This document shows positions 34,801 to 49,800 of a stretch of 64,000 nt of DNA, piece by piece. The stretch spans positions 4,340,001-4,404,000 of the forward strand of contig NC_089544.1 of assembly GCF_040115645.1 (NCBI RefSeq). Direction: 5' to 3'. The notes below the pieces were generated by a model. The model saw only the letters and a program-made list of their open reading frames with translations. It was not told the DNA's origin and did not search any database. A program made the position numbers and the translations under genes. The number at the start of each line of letters is the position of its first letter. Within the stretch, counting starts at the first letter, position 1. This DNA is from Euwallacea fornicatus. Taxonomy: Eukaryota > Arthropoda > Insecta > Coleoptera > Curculionidae.

Positions 34801-37800
34801 ACAATAACTGTGCCACCTCTGAATGGATCAACATCCTGGACCGATCTACGATTTCTGGTCATTAGAGGACGGGATCATATCCGACTACGTGGACTATTTA
34901 AAAACAGTGCATATTTGACTCATCTGTGAATAATACGAATCTCCATTGATTATTCCAAATCCTGCACTCATTAGCTCTTTCCAGCCGAAGTGGCATATGA
35001 AGTTGTGTTAGTGAACCTTTCTCAAGGGTCATCGTGAACGTAGGTGAACCTCTCGGAGTCTTCGACGAACTTTTTCAATTGAAATCGGAAAAACAGAAAC
35101 AGTTTTAGAAGCCATGATCCGAAAACTAGTCAAAGATTCTATAGGGGTACACTATTCAGAAATCGCTCTTGTGTAGGGGTTGTAGTTCTTGGACACTCTA
35201 TTCTTGGTTTTTCGAATAGGTTTGCAGTTTTTCGATATTAATTTGAAAAAAACCGTGAATATCCGTGTTTTTACTAACCTGAAAGATGTTGGCAACTACT
35301 CTGTCAAAATGTCCTGACTCACTCATACCAGGAGCCCTATTGCCTTCATCTACAGTAAGTTTAGGTCTAGGCATTATAGCAAAACAACATTTTCAGAATA
35401 AATCTGAATTGATTGTATAAATTCAAATCAAGTACTACCCTAAACTTCTTACAAATCACAAGCGCTAAGAACATTCCTGAAACTGAAAAAATGATCAAAG
35501 GAGGAAAAAACACTGAGATAAAATAACAGACAATGAAACCTTCATACGTATATGAAAATGTGGTAAATAATAACCTGTAGCTCTCAAAATAATCTCAAAA
35601 TTTGTAAACTTCCTCAACTTTTATGGCGCAGCTTACGTCTGTAATTGACAAAATGTTACTCAATGGTGCAACTTGTTTCATTTCTTAGTTATATACCGGG
35701 GGACAACTTAATGTGAGCATATCCTGCTATTTTCTTCATGTCACCTAAAAATTTTACTTTTGGGCGTCTTACATAAAATAAAGTTTTGTATGTTATGTTA
35801 CTTTTGGTTTGACCGGAAGTAACAGTAACTTTTTATTTATAAATACATATTCAGCATGTTCGACAGCTGATACAACGTTAGTCGTTTATGAAAAGTTTTA
35901 CACAGATATAGAACCTTTGCATACATCGTTAGATTTTTCTACTGAAGCATAACATTAGTCGCGTTCAGCTTGATTTCATAATTAAAATTTGTGTTGAATG
36001 ACACTCTAAGCTTCAAAACATTAATATGTCTCAATAGTTGCACAACTGTTACATCTGCTGAATGTGGCCATTTCCATCTTTTTAGCGATCGTGTCATAAA
36101 TCTAAATTAATGATCACTTGGAAATGTTTCATCAATGGAAAACTCAAAATGAAGGCACAATGACCTAACTCCTCAACAAATAATATTATCCAATAATATA
36201 AATCATTCACAAGGAAAATTGAATAAAACGAAACTAAATTCCAATTGTGATCCATCCGAATCGCAATTATCATTAAGGTATCATGTTACTGCAAATCTAA
36301 TAAATGCTTCAGGGACATTTGCGCAATGCTTCAGTATCGGTTTACATGCAATGGGGACCATAGAGTGCGTGCATATGGAGTAAATTTGAAATTAATGTCA
36401 AATTAAGGTTTCTTATAATTGAAAATGTATTAAATTTATTGAGTTCGATTCTCTAAATCTTGAGATTAAAGTTCAATCACGTGTAAGGTATTGATTAAAC
36501 GTATGGATTTTAAAAATAGATTTCAGCTCATTTTTCAATCAGGAAATGCTTCGTGATTGCGTTTAAAATTCGTAAGAGTATGGCACGGTGTATTTACATA
36601 ACTCTCATCAATTAAATTATCACATCAATTTGATTCATCAATAAATTTTTAGGGTCTAAATTATATCCAAATGATTATATGTAAAATGGTATATTGCTTG
36701 CAGTCATGACCACTTTTTTTCACCTTATATTTTTTATGGGAACTGTGTATATATGACTTTTTGTCTCTACTAATGATCCCTAGAGATTGTCTAATTTCGG
36801 TAAAACCCTCTTTACTTATTATTATGATTTAAAAATTGGGCTAGGTTGAATAATGTTTAAAACTTTATTTCAGGTTTGGTTTCAAAACAGACGTGCCAAA
36901 TGGCGAAAAGCTGAAAGACTCAAGGAAGAACAAAGAAAAAGAGACGGACATGACGTCAAAAGGGATGGTGATTCAAAGGATGAGAAGGTGTGTGTTAATA
37001 TATTTTTATGAATGATAAAAATAGCTAAAGGGTGAATTTTAGATAGAAGATGGCCAGACCACGAGCTCCCCAGAGATAACAGCTGATGAAGATTTGACAA
37101 GAGAGCGCGAGTGCTCTAGTCGCAGTTCTGTAGACAGGGAAACCCCGGATCTTGCTCGGCCACCTACTGAGGCTGACGCATCAAATCCTCCATCTCCTCG
37201 CAGCAATCCAGCCTCACCTGTAGCTGCAGAACCACCAAAACCTGTCCAACATTCTACGTTGTCACATATATTCCCCTTTGGAGATGGGTAAGTACTACAT
37301 ATTCTCACTCGACTTACCTCTATGTGGTGAAAATCTAAATTTATACAGGGCTCCACAATTGACATGGAAGCGAACAAGTTTCAGATCAAATTTAAAATTA
37401 AATATCTCGCGAATCACAATAACATGCCAATGTAAATTTGAAAGGTTTGGATCAACACCCTGTATTATCATACGTAGATCGCGAAGGGAGCAATCACAGT
37501 AAACCGTTAAAAGAAAACTCTACCAAATCACAATCTTCAAAGGACTACAAAATCAAAATCAAAATTTGCGAGATATTATTTAATTTTGAGTTATAATGTC
37601 GGCTTCAGATGTGGAGTATTAACTGGATTTTCAAAATATATTAAGCATCAGTTTTATCCATGCATAGTTGAAACATAAAAGGGACTTTATGGGCACTAAA
37701 AGGTTGTAGTTTATTGCTTAAAATTTAAAAGCATAGTTAAATTAACACCCTGACGTCATTTAGTAATTAAAGATACAGCCTGGCTTAACTGATGCCAGCA

Positions 37801-40800
37801 GCAGTAATTATATTAACAATTTAATTGGCTCTAATAAGACAACAAAAGAGCAAATACGTTACGCTATAATGTAATATTACAACGCATATTGTAGGTTTAA
37901 CGAAAAAATTCCTTAATTATTTATGCATCTCTCTGGGTGAGAAAATGGGAACTCTATAAATATCTTATATGGGAAAATCCTATTTTAAATCACAGAAAAA
38001 CTAACGAGGAAGTATTGGCATCTACTTCAAGAATAATTGAAATTCTTTGAAGACCAATAAATGATTGAGGACAATCTGATACGAAAATTACTAATTATGC
38101 GACACGTGTATTTGATATCACAATGTAATGTGGCTAAATGAGACAGGTGCGGCAAGAAGTAATAAAAGGGCGCACATCGCAATAATTCCTGCGTATGGTA
38201 TTCATTTAAGTAAAAGGCAAAGGTTAAAGTACCATTTCGAGTGATGATGGCTGCAAATTTCCAGCAATTATTTTAAACAATGGAATGGTTGGGTGCATAG
38301 TTCTGTATAAGACGTAACAGTAATAAATGTGACATATTTCATGTTAAATCTATGCTACAATAGATTAATTACGCATTTATCATAGATACATAATGCTAAG
38401 GTTACATCGACTCAGATATAAAATATACCTTAAGAAGAGGGGAATATCTACATATGTTAGTTCGAAAATTGGGAGGTATGCACGGGGTGTTAAAAACCTT
38501 GGCATTCGAGTTTATTTAACAAATTAAAAAATATATATAATTCTTCTAGATATCGGAGAAAAACACAATGAGATTAAAACATCCACTATAATAAAAAAAT
38601 CATAGGGGTTAGGGTAGGTCAGGGGCCTGCTCACTTTTTTTCAAATGGCGCTTATGAGTGAGATAAACTAATAATAAAAGTTATTGGCAAATGAATACCA
38701 CTTAAACTTATGGAAAAAGTCCACAGGCTTTTGGGTTGGCTTCTTAGGAGTTTTAGTCGTTTTCATCACGTTATTATCTTCTAACTCTCTTCTTAAGCTT
38801 GTTATTGTTATGGCACTACCCGAAATAAGTAAGTTATAACGAGGTAATTTCGTGGAGGGAAGTCGCGCAAAATGAATTTATAAAGGTACATCCCAACCAC
38901 AAAGGGATTCTGTACGAAGGAGCTGCAATAATTTGAAATTTCAGTAATCAGATTTATTATAATTTGTTTTGAAGCTTTAAGTAATTGCGCGATAGCGAAA
39001 TTTCTAAATTTAATGTCTATTAAAAGCAATGAAATTTTAGGGGATGAGGAGAATATCGCCGGTAACTACTCCAAATAATATGTAAGTAAAATTACTTTTA
39101 CTTACAAAACATACAAAACCATCGGTGGTAACCTAAAGCAATAATGGATTGAAGTTTTTGGAATATGGTATAACCGAGTCGCAAAATTAATCGCGACCTT
39201 TCTAAAAAGGGATATTTGTCCTATTTTTAAATACTTATTTAGAGTTGGAATTTAATTACAAAAATAATAAGTATTTTTACCTGCATTCTGAAGAAATGTT
39301 TATTGAAAATTTAATTTTTTCATTTGAGCAAATAAAGTTTGCGCCTTTTGATTCATATAAAAATCCTTGATGTAGCTTAAATCAAAGTATTGTCATATAT
39401 TTTAGAAAAATGAAATTGTTCTCTAGCACCTAAAACACCTCTTGACATTTTGCAGCAATACGCCTCTGAATTATTTAAAAAATTCAAATTTCGAATATAA
39501 GAAGTGTAGAAATATTTTCAGTGTCCAGACTAGCTATTCAAATGAAAATCATTGGTGTAATAGTTTTCATCGTGTTCACTTTTTCAGTCCTTCACCTTTT
39601 GTTGACTCAGTAATAAAAGGAAAAATCGAAATACAAAATCGAAAAATCACAACTCTTCCCTTATGTATCAAAATCAAAATCTATATATTAAGATTTACGA
39701 GGCATAGTGATTATCATTTTTATCCTGGACACACTGTATACTCAAAATCTGTGACTAATCAAGACCAAGACTTAAAACAACAATATAATTAAATTCTCGA
39801 CAATCGACAAATTATGAGGAGCAGTGTCGCTATACATAATTGGAGATCTGTCATTTGTACCGACAGGCCAATTAAAACACTCTGTATATGACATCATACG
39901 TTGGGCGATTCAGGATTCAGATGATGGATTGACTTAATTTTTGTTAACTGCGTGATGTTGTTAATTATCAAGTGTTTAAATTAATTATTTAATCATTACT
40001 TCACATGCTCCATTTAATGTAATGCTATTTTCGGCCTTAATTGTCCTTAATGAAAACAGTTGTTGGATAAATAATGTCTAACTTAGGGCTAATTCTATAT
40101 ATTTCTCGACCTCCCTTTTAATTATTCATGTACATTTGTATGTTTGAGAGAACCACAAGGATTAACAAATAATGTTTAGTAAACTAGAAAACAGGGTTGA
40201 AATAATTGGTGTCGACAGGTTTCCTTATTTTCAAGGAATAAATTTGTAAATTTTATGACGAGTAAAGTGATCTCAAATTTTAAAGTATTTCGACATTTTC
40301 AACACTTGTAAATTCCGCACAGATATTTTTTCGCGTCTTTTTTGAATTGATAATGAACATTTAAAGTTTTTCGGAGTTGAAGTTTGGTGTTGATACATTT
40401 TCTATTTTCAGGAAACTAAGTTGTAAATTGAAGGATGAATGAACTGATTTAGTACTTACAGGTGGTTGTAACTTTCACTTTTACAGAGATTTTTCTCTAT
40501 GAGTGCGTTCCAGCTCAACACTAATATGTAATATTATTACGCACTGTCATGCATTATGCTTTAACTTCGTGTGAGTTGAAATGTTTTGGTGTAGAAATAG
40601 AAAAGTGATTGTTACGTCTGAATATTGAATTTAAGACTGTGTTCTTATTGCTGATCTTGACTGCCACATTAACCGTTGTATCCACAGTGATCAAATTTGA
40701 TAAAAATCCCATTATTAATGTGTCAACCTAAAGAGCTCCTTTTATTGCTTCTCCGTAAATATTAAAGTCTATTTAAGCGAAATTTAGTAATGTCATTTGG

Positions 40801-43800
40801 TCTTGATAATACTTAACAATAACAATAATTGAACAACGTCGTTAAAACTGTGCAAATTGACACTTGACCCGTTGGAAGCACAACCGCAAATTGTATTTGC
40901 GGAGCACTACGACAGGACGGATTAATATTTTAATTAGAACAAATAACATTTCCAGTGGCGGTACCAAAAGTAATTGCGTGAGTAAAAGTGTCTAAATTTT
41001 TCTATTTATTACGTTGACCGCTCCATGGGGTCAGGAATTCATTAAGTGACCTATTAAGTGAGATTTTTAAAATATAAATTAATTTGCAATTACGGATCTA
41101 CGCCTCTGTTTAAAAGCACTAAATATAGAACTGAAATGTGTTAGAGCGGCGATGAGGCGACTGCAAATTTTATTTAAATCAATTGAAATTACACTCTTTT
41201 AAATACATCAACTTCAATTAATCCACTTAGCTAATGTCATTTCATTTCACAAATAACGAAAGTAAATAAAATTCAATTACGATATATAGAACGATGCAGT
41301 ACAATTCCAATTGACCGTTGCGGTCAATTGTCTATGTAAAAAATTGTTTCTATGGTCGCTATTTATTCGCTATTAATTTTTAGGCCGGAAAATTGAAAAG
41401 AGACAAAAAGATGTAATATATATAAATGTGTACGAATATATTTAGAAACGGTCTAGTAAAAAGAATTAGAACCTCAATTAATTGTCTTAAAAACCGCCAA
41501 ATATTAAGTGCATGAAAAAACCTAATATTTTACTAGTCAATTTTGATTAATTTAAAAGTAATAAATAATAATGTTATCATATGATTTGCTTTGAAATTCC
41601 AATCATAACGAGACGTAAAACTCTGCGATCAACATGACCTTCAAACGGAAAAACTAAAAACGACTACTCATCAGCGTTCCTCACCTCCTTACTTTTTGAA
41701 TTAAAATTTTTGATTTTTTTGTTTAACAATGGCTATATGGTAACCTAAACTAAGCAGGACTTTTTAAACCCCTACACTAAAAATCTCAAACGTCCATAAA
41801 AACCTAAATGAAGACATATGATTAATTCGATTTAAATCGTGAATTTGTGTTAAAAAGTCTAAATGTGTTAAATCAGGTAATTTGGCATGCTACTTCGTGG
41901 GTTTTACTTATAGATCAGAAAATGCTGTTTTGAAATATTGTGTACAACTTCATGCTTACTTAACATGCTTTTTTAGAATTGAAAACCGTCAAATCCACGA
42001 AACTTGAATCTTCATCTACAGAGTTTGCCTTTGCATTTAAACCGCCTCTGATGAGTTTATTAGCAAAGATGAAAATAAAATTTAAATATCACAGTTGCGG
42101 GGACAATTCCTAAATCTTCAGGAAATATGGTTGAATAAAATAAAGGAATAAACCCGTTAGGAAATAACATCAAATCGGTAACTGTGTTATGAACTACCCT
42201 TTGTTTTTACAAAAATATTTGATTCAACCGTTTTGGAATTATTTGCATTCAGAAGTCAGGATTTTACAATTTAATCTGAAAAACGAATCGCTGTTACCAT
42301 TATTACGTGTTATTAAATGCTATGTTCACAATTTACAAATCCAGTTAATTCGAAATCATTTACTTATTTTAACCATTTAATCTGTGGTGGTGCTGAGTCA
42401 CAACGAACATGATTATTTTGCGATATACTTTGATTCATTCAATCCCTTCTCTGGCGATACAGAGCAGCCCTACAATTTCTACTATTATTTAAAGTTTTTC
42501 CCATTTGTAACAATAAACTTACCCTAAAATTGTCCTACTGAGAGACGATACGCTATGTACTTGATGTCACGGATACCACTCCGTTACTGAGCGATTCCAA
42601 ATAGGAATTAAATTTCCATGTTTAATTCTTTAACACAAAACTACAAAATAACTCATTACGGTTGTTTTTAGAATCATAAAGAAATCCATTCACAGCATGA
42701 TTCTCTACTAAATTTTTCTAATCGAATGGCTAAGTAAATTTAACAGACTAGTGCCGCTTCAGAAGGCCATAATGCGATTATCCTTCCGAGTCCATACTAG
42801 GCCGCTACTGTTCCTATTAATGTTTAAGGGTGGTTTAAGGTTGTTAGTCGTGTAATTAAGGGGGATTACAGTTGTGATAATATTATTGGGGATGATAGTG
42901 GTGTTACGTCACTTGTGCTCTCATCCATGGCGGTCTAGGATAGAGCCGGCTCGAATGTATGAGTCTTTCTAATCTCGAGGACTTCATGTAGCAAAATTGT
43001 AATAGCAATTTCGAGTAGCGAAGTGGGATCAAAACAAGGAAGACTTTAATGTAGCACGAATAATATATACTCTTGCTAAATCTGTAATCAATGCAAATTT
43101 GGTTTTAGTATCTGAGCTAATGCAATTCAGCATAGCTTTATCGAGTTATCCCGTAATCTGTGATCATCTAATGCATCAAAACTGTTTAATATCACTCTGT
43201 GCGAGCAAAGGGAATTATTTAACATGTTATCAGTAGTATTACCATAATGACTTCATCCCATGTCTGGATTCTGACGTTCGGAAGCTTAACAGAGGCAGCA
43301 GAATGTTGAGTATCATGAAGAACGTAAAAATTGATTAACCTACTAATGAAAACATGTATAAACAGACAATAGGTACATATAACAATTTTTCAATGCCAAT
43401 TTAAGCTACCTTGGTAATGGCCTACTTCCCATCAAAGAAAGTCCAGACAGCTACTTATTTCTTGATCAAATTATGGCACCTCTAATTTTATTATTTAACT
43501 TCAAGTGCTCTAATCATTCAATATATTCAGACATTATCAACTATGCCTAATAAGAATATCTAATAATAGGATTTAAAACAATACGCGGCACACTTGAACA
43601 TATTAATATACCGTGTGTTTTAAAAAGCTTTATCTAGGTTTTTTAGATATTTAACTTGGTTGGTTGAATTAGAAATAAAGATAATGGGCTAGAAATTTTA
43701 CTGAAAATCAATTACATGTGAATCAGTAGAGTTAAACCAGGAGATAAGACAGTCACCGGACTGGCCTGTTTAAGCACTGCGACGTGCCTTCAAAAGATGA

Positions 43801-46800
43801 TCCACAACGATGAAAATAATTTAGTTCATCTGCGGAAAGTGCAGATATTTAGTCGTGCATAAAATTAGTTTTGTACTCGCATATAATGACCATCATTCCC
43901 TTTAGAGAAATGTGCCACTTAGTGTGCTCGTAACGCAAATTTCTCTATCTGCGAGTAACTTTCATTATATGTACGCTCGTCCAACAATACACTATTCCAT
44001 ATATAAGCCTGTAATTAAATGTTAATTAATTAAACTGTAGAAAGGTTTTCATGAAAATGTAATTGAATGCGCCAAATAACTGGAGCATATTCTGAATATC
44101 TTCTTATGTCCTTTGCATAATTATTGAACGATAGTGAACAAACGAAAAACGGTGATTTTAATTGCTAAAAGATTAAGCTAAAAATACACTTACAGGTCCA
44201 TTAAAAGCGAAAAAATATCTGTTGTACCTATAATGCCTAAAACCAATCAAAACCGAAAATTGAAATTTGCCGAGGGAATATGTTCAATCAAAAAATGCGA
44301 ATGTGGGAGCATAAATAAGTAAAAAAAGTAAAGTACGAAAACCGGAAATTGGAGTGGATTTTTTTTCCAATTTGCTGATAATTGGCAACTTTGAAATTTC
44401 ACAAAATTTGCATAGCACGGTATTCTAATAATGAAATAGCAAACAGATTTAATTTTTTAGTATACATATGCGGTGTTACGTTTCAATTTAAAAACCCGGG
44501 AAAAGTAATAACTCGGATGAAACATAAAAGCGCTCGCGTAACTATTTTACAGTAAATTTAAAAAGTCCAAAATGCCTGCAGGCCAGTTTAATAATTTTGC
44601 AGGAGATCCGACAAAATCGGTGCTTCTGTCGTACATGTCGGACAGTTCAGTTCAATTTAAAAATATAATTTCATGGCAAATATTAGCATATCGGATTTCA
44701 CTCCATTACAGCACACGAGATGGAATTATGTAACGGCTTTTTCGAAGGAACCAGCCCATGGGATTGGTGTATTTGCGCGTGCTGAGGTATAGGTAAAATT
44801 TTCTTCTTATTTTCCACTATTTAACTAAAGAGAAAGTTAGAACATTGCACTGGAATATTAAGCTGGAACATCAGCTGATTTAGCCACATGCTAGCTACAG
44901 CCGTCAATTCCGGCTTGTCAGCCTTTTCGACTTCAACTTAAGTTTTTTTACATCTCACCACGTACAAATCCCAATTTATTTTTTATTTATGGGACCCTCG
45001 TCTCGTAATTTCTATTGCTAAATTAAACACATTCCAACTCAGCCCCAAATGACCCAAAACGCCTTTGTCTCCTAAAGGTCATCGAGGTTCGCAAACCGGA
45101 AGTGCGCGAAGAAGGATCGCAACTTCCGGTTTCCCAAAGTGCGTGCACGCGTTTCCTGGTGCCATCCAGTCATAATCGTCTTTGTTCAGCCCTACACGTG
45201 TTCGCATATGTTAGATTGATTCACCCCATGCTGAGTCAAAAGGACCATGTTTTGTGTGGGGTGATTCTGGGGGTGTGTAATTGTGTGTTTTTTAGACTAC
45301 ACTTTATTTCATATGAGGGCTATTACATGAGAAGTCACATAAAAGACTTGTGGCTGTAATAGGTGTATAGGGATAGGGTTTTGGACTTAATATTTCTCCC
45401 AGTTGCTTAATATAAGAGTCAAGAAATTTTTTTTTATAAAATAAAAAAGGTTGGGAAACAAAACAACGATGTAATATTCTTAAATTCAAAATTAAGCAAA
45501 TCTCTGTCGCGTCGAGAATAATGTAATAAGCAACATATGCATATCTTGTTTTACGGGTTTATTCAATTCCTGGTATATTAAAATACGAAAATACCAAATA
45601 AAATGAAATATTCATGGAGTTTCGAAATATTCGCAGAATATTCTCCTGGTCGACTACAAAGTTAACTTGTATCCGGGAAACTTTATTGAGGAAAATTTGA
45701 TTTAATTTTTATAACAGCAGCGCCAAAGAGGAATGAGTGCCGTAATTTCTTTTGATGCTGCAATATAATTTCTGTGTACCAAGTACTTTGGGATTATTAA
45801 ATTTTGTAGCGCAGCGAGAAAAACTTTTTATGATATCAGCGCACCTGAATAAGGAAATAGCATCCAACGTTACGAGTAGAAAGAAAATTTGCAATTTTCT
45901 TTAAGACTTAATGCTCAATTTTCACTTTTATTGATCAATAGTCGCACGTTTTATCACATAGGAAAATCGTGGTATTTATGATGTCCTTGGCTATTAAATC
46001 TGGGTGTGACAGTGTCACATACTGTATAATATAGGAAAAGACGGTAAAGTAGATATTATTAGTTTTACTTAAAAAGTTTGTTTGATTTTTGGAAGATACT
46101 TTTGGTGGGCACAATTTTTTTAACGGAACTTCCTGTATATTTATCACATATATTTGGAGTCAGCGTGAAAAGTCATAATATCCTTAAAAATCTTCGATCA
46201 ATAAAAACTGACATAGAAGAAGTTGACAGTGTGGTTAAGAGTCATAGTGAATGCTAAACTTATTGCCTTATGCAGGGTGATTTTCTTAGGGTCCCCGACT
46301 TAAAAAAATTTAAACATCCACGTAGTTTTATCGGAATTTTTGTTAGTTTGTAAATAATCATAGAGTCAAAACAACTTACAAATGTCGTTATATTACCTAT
46401 AAATATGACATTCATATCGAAAGTTTTTCCAAGTAATGGGAAATAAAGAAAATAAGATATTTTGTCACGCAATTGCGCCACCCTGTACAATAAAATCGTA
46501 GTTAGTACTAATATCCGGCCGGTATTTTAAGATCAAGTTAGTGAGAGGCGGTTAGTGTCCAATGCTCTAATTAACAGTTATTTAACGAACAAGTACATTA
46601 TTAATAATGATGATTCATAATCGAGACATTTCAATGCTTGGGCGTAGTGAACGTGTTAATAAGAGTCGAGATTTTTTATTACATGTTTTCGTTAAAAGAA
46701 AGCAACATTTTAATGCTTTATAATTTGTTTTTTATTATTAACATATATCTTTAACGCAATTGAGAAAACAAGCTACACGTAATCTGTGCGTTTCTAAAGA

Positions 46801-49800
46801 AACAGAAAAGTAATGACGTTAATAAAAGATAAATCAATATAACTGTTTCATCAAGTGAGATCAATTTATCCAAATTATCCACTACATTGTTGTTATTGAT
46901 ATTTAACTCCAACATCACGATCATGCGGCCTGCAGTAAATTTTCTCAAATCCACTGGTTTCATTAATTTGATCAACATCAATGAATAGTATTCATTAAAT
47001 GAATACCAGCAACTTACATTTCGGCCCTTTTCTTAACGTCCATTTAAAATTCCGTGCAGCAACAAATTTGTTGCAACTCTTGTTCAGATTCGGTAAATTC
47101 GGAGAATTTAAAGATATCTTTATTAAATGGCATTTTCTTTAACGGTTAAATGAATGCAGTTGCATCGTTGAGTGCAACCTCTCCATTAAGGGGAAACTTT
47201 AGATCGCCTGGTACCTTTCCGAATCGTAATCCCATGTTCAGAAATATAATTATTGCAAATTACGAAACGAGTTTAGGGGAAGACCTCCAAAGCGAAATTC
47301 GCCATCCACTCTAATCAAATCAAGGGATTTCGCAACATTTCGTCGAGTTCGAGTCCAAAGCAAAGCCTATCCCGAGTGGCTTAATTCAATTTAATATAGT
47401 TTGCATTAATTGCCATAGCACGTATCATAATCGACGGTTGATACACATTCCATTTCCATATTTGGAAATTTCATCCTGGCACCCTGTCCTGTCCTGAACG
47501 AACAGGCAGTGGCGGCATCCAGATGTTGCCCTACGCACCTTTCGAGGTGACAAGTAAGACGATTCACATTTTCAAACGGGCAAGGCAAACTAAAGTATCA
47601 ACACCAAAAAAATGTACGTTTTAAGTAAAATGTGAATCATACTTGCCAGAGTTATGAAACATGAAAGCTCGAGTGCAATATCCTCCGCCAATGATGTCTT
47701 TCTCGTTTTAGTTGGAGTCGTATTCTCTCCCCATTCTCGCCTGAAAGTTGGCGTTCGGAATTCCTCAACTAATGCAAAGCAAACGGCTTTCCAATTTGCT
47801 GTTTGATTATTTATCACATTCATTTACATATCGCATTTGGTGCCGTGTCGGTGAAAATGGCCGCATAGGTACACTGATTTATGTAAGCTATGCTTATATG
47901 AGATTATTCGACGTTTTCAGTATTACATACATAATAGTTAATTGCTCCACAATGGCTTGAATTCCAAATGGACCACAAAAGAGCGATAACTATAGTTTAC
48001 TTAAATTATTACCTGGACAGTAGTAGCTGGTAAATTTGTAAATAAAAACAACGGTTATAAGCTCTATTAATCGACACTGCTCGATTTTCCTAGAGGCCTT
48101 TTCTTTTTCTGAATTTTAGTTTTATTATTATGGTACGATAAAATGACGCAATCTGTAAAACATTACTACTGTTTTGTTCAACAAATATCCACTGACTCCG
48201 TTTTAAGACACAAACCGTAATCCTCAGGGATGCTCTAAAGTAAATTCGAGTCTAAACATTTTAACTGAGGGCGGATTTGCTAGGGCACCAGTGGAAACAT
48301 GTCAGCAAACATTATTAAAGACGTCAAACAAACAGGCTTTCATATTGGCAAATGTAATATAAGAAATGCGACATTTTGATTTATTTATACGTTTGAGCCC
48401 GGTCGGTGGATAAATGGAGTTCGACTTGAACATTATTTTCCAAGTGAAACCATCAACTTTTGTCTCAATCAGTTTTCGCTGTATTAGGTTCAGTTGGTGA
48501 ATTTTATTGGTTTTTGCTTATTTGCAATTACTTCTTTCATATGAAATATTTGAAATGAGATTATGGCTTTCAAATAAACTTTAATGTATTGATAAAACGA
48601 ATTATTAAAAAGGAATTGAATATGCTCTCGTAAAAATATTGATCACTTTACAAGTGTAACAATGCATTGATCATTGAGCGCCATAAACTCCAGCTATTAA
48701 CACACAGTGGTAATCAAATAATGGATGTAATAAAAGAAACACGATGAAGGTTCAGAAAAACGCAAACGTCTGCACTAAAATCTTGTAGAACCATCCGCTA
48801 AAAGAGATAATTTGACATTTATTTTAAGAAGGATCTTGAAGGGAATTCAGAAAAATTAAAAACGGTTTTAGCAAATATCACGTTTTTCCTGAATGTTTGC
48901 AGAATGGTCTGGAATTTTCGAAAGTTTTCGGACTTAGCGATGTTACCCGCTTTGAATGTGTCCCAATATAACAGATTTCGAATCTCTTACGGTTTTCGAG
49001 ATCTTTATTGCCAATTGTAAATCCGAATAACCATGTCTATTGTCTTTTATAAAATTCTCTCTGACAGTTTCTCTGAAAATAGTCCGTTTAAACTTGGACA
49101 TTCTGACACAGAAGTTCCTTAAAAAGGCACTTCGTTCGAAAAATTGCGTTTCCATCACAAAAGCTTCTCAATTTAAATACACAAGACAAGAAGCCTTCTT
49201 ACATGAAGACGGTCGGATTTTCATGTTTAAAATTTAAAGGTAAAATTTGCTTACGCTCGGGGGAAACTACATTTGGCCGTACAAAACGGATCTATAAAAC
49301 ATATAAATTCTATATTCTTTCTGTGAAGAGCCATATTACATTTTGAAAACACTGAGAGCGAGGCAAGGATCCGACAAGATGGATATTTTTAAATATTCAT
49401 CAAGACAGACACAAAGAAGGTAATATTGTAAAACGAATTTTTCATTTGCTGAAACGCAAACACAAAAACTCGGCTAAGAGCTTAGGGTGGAAAGATTTAA
49501 TGTTAATTTGCAAGCTTTAAAGAGAAAACCACATCCGGTTATAGCTGCTGACACTTGTTATATTCTTCACCTTGAAATCCGTATAGACTTTGCATTTCAT
49601 GTGAGAAATTCATTAGATTCCAGATAGCACGTGTCATGAAGTGTTGAGATTGTTTGGTGACTGTAAGTGAAGATGAATACAACGAAACTTTTTACCTTAT
49701 CGCTATATAAAAACGTAAAAAGGCACACGAGTAACGTAACTTGAATATTGCAGACTATAAAGTTATAAAAATTATATATAAAATCAACTTTTTGAGGTCA

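Noticed and set aside
38462..39740. Possible element between ACGGGGTGTT at 38483 and CACACTGTATAC at 39730
   Set aside because: Arms do not align beyond a few short words.
39442..39792. Open frame of 116 residues on the plus strand in Drgx intron 5
   Set aside because: No domain, no splice or polyadenylation context, AT-driven composition; likely chance or decayed repeat.
45102..45359. Open frame of 85 residues in the GC island of intron 5
   Set aside because: No motif, and it overlaps a likely regulatory stretch.
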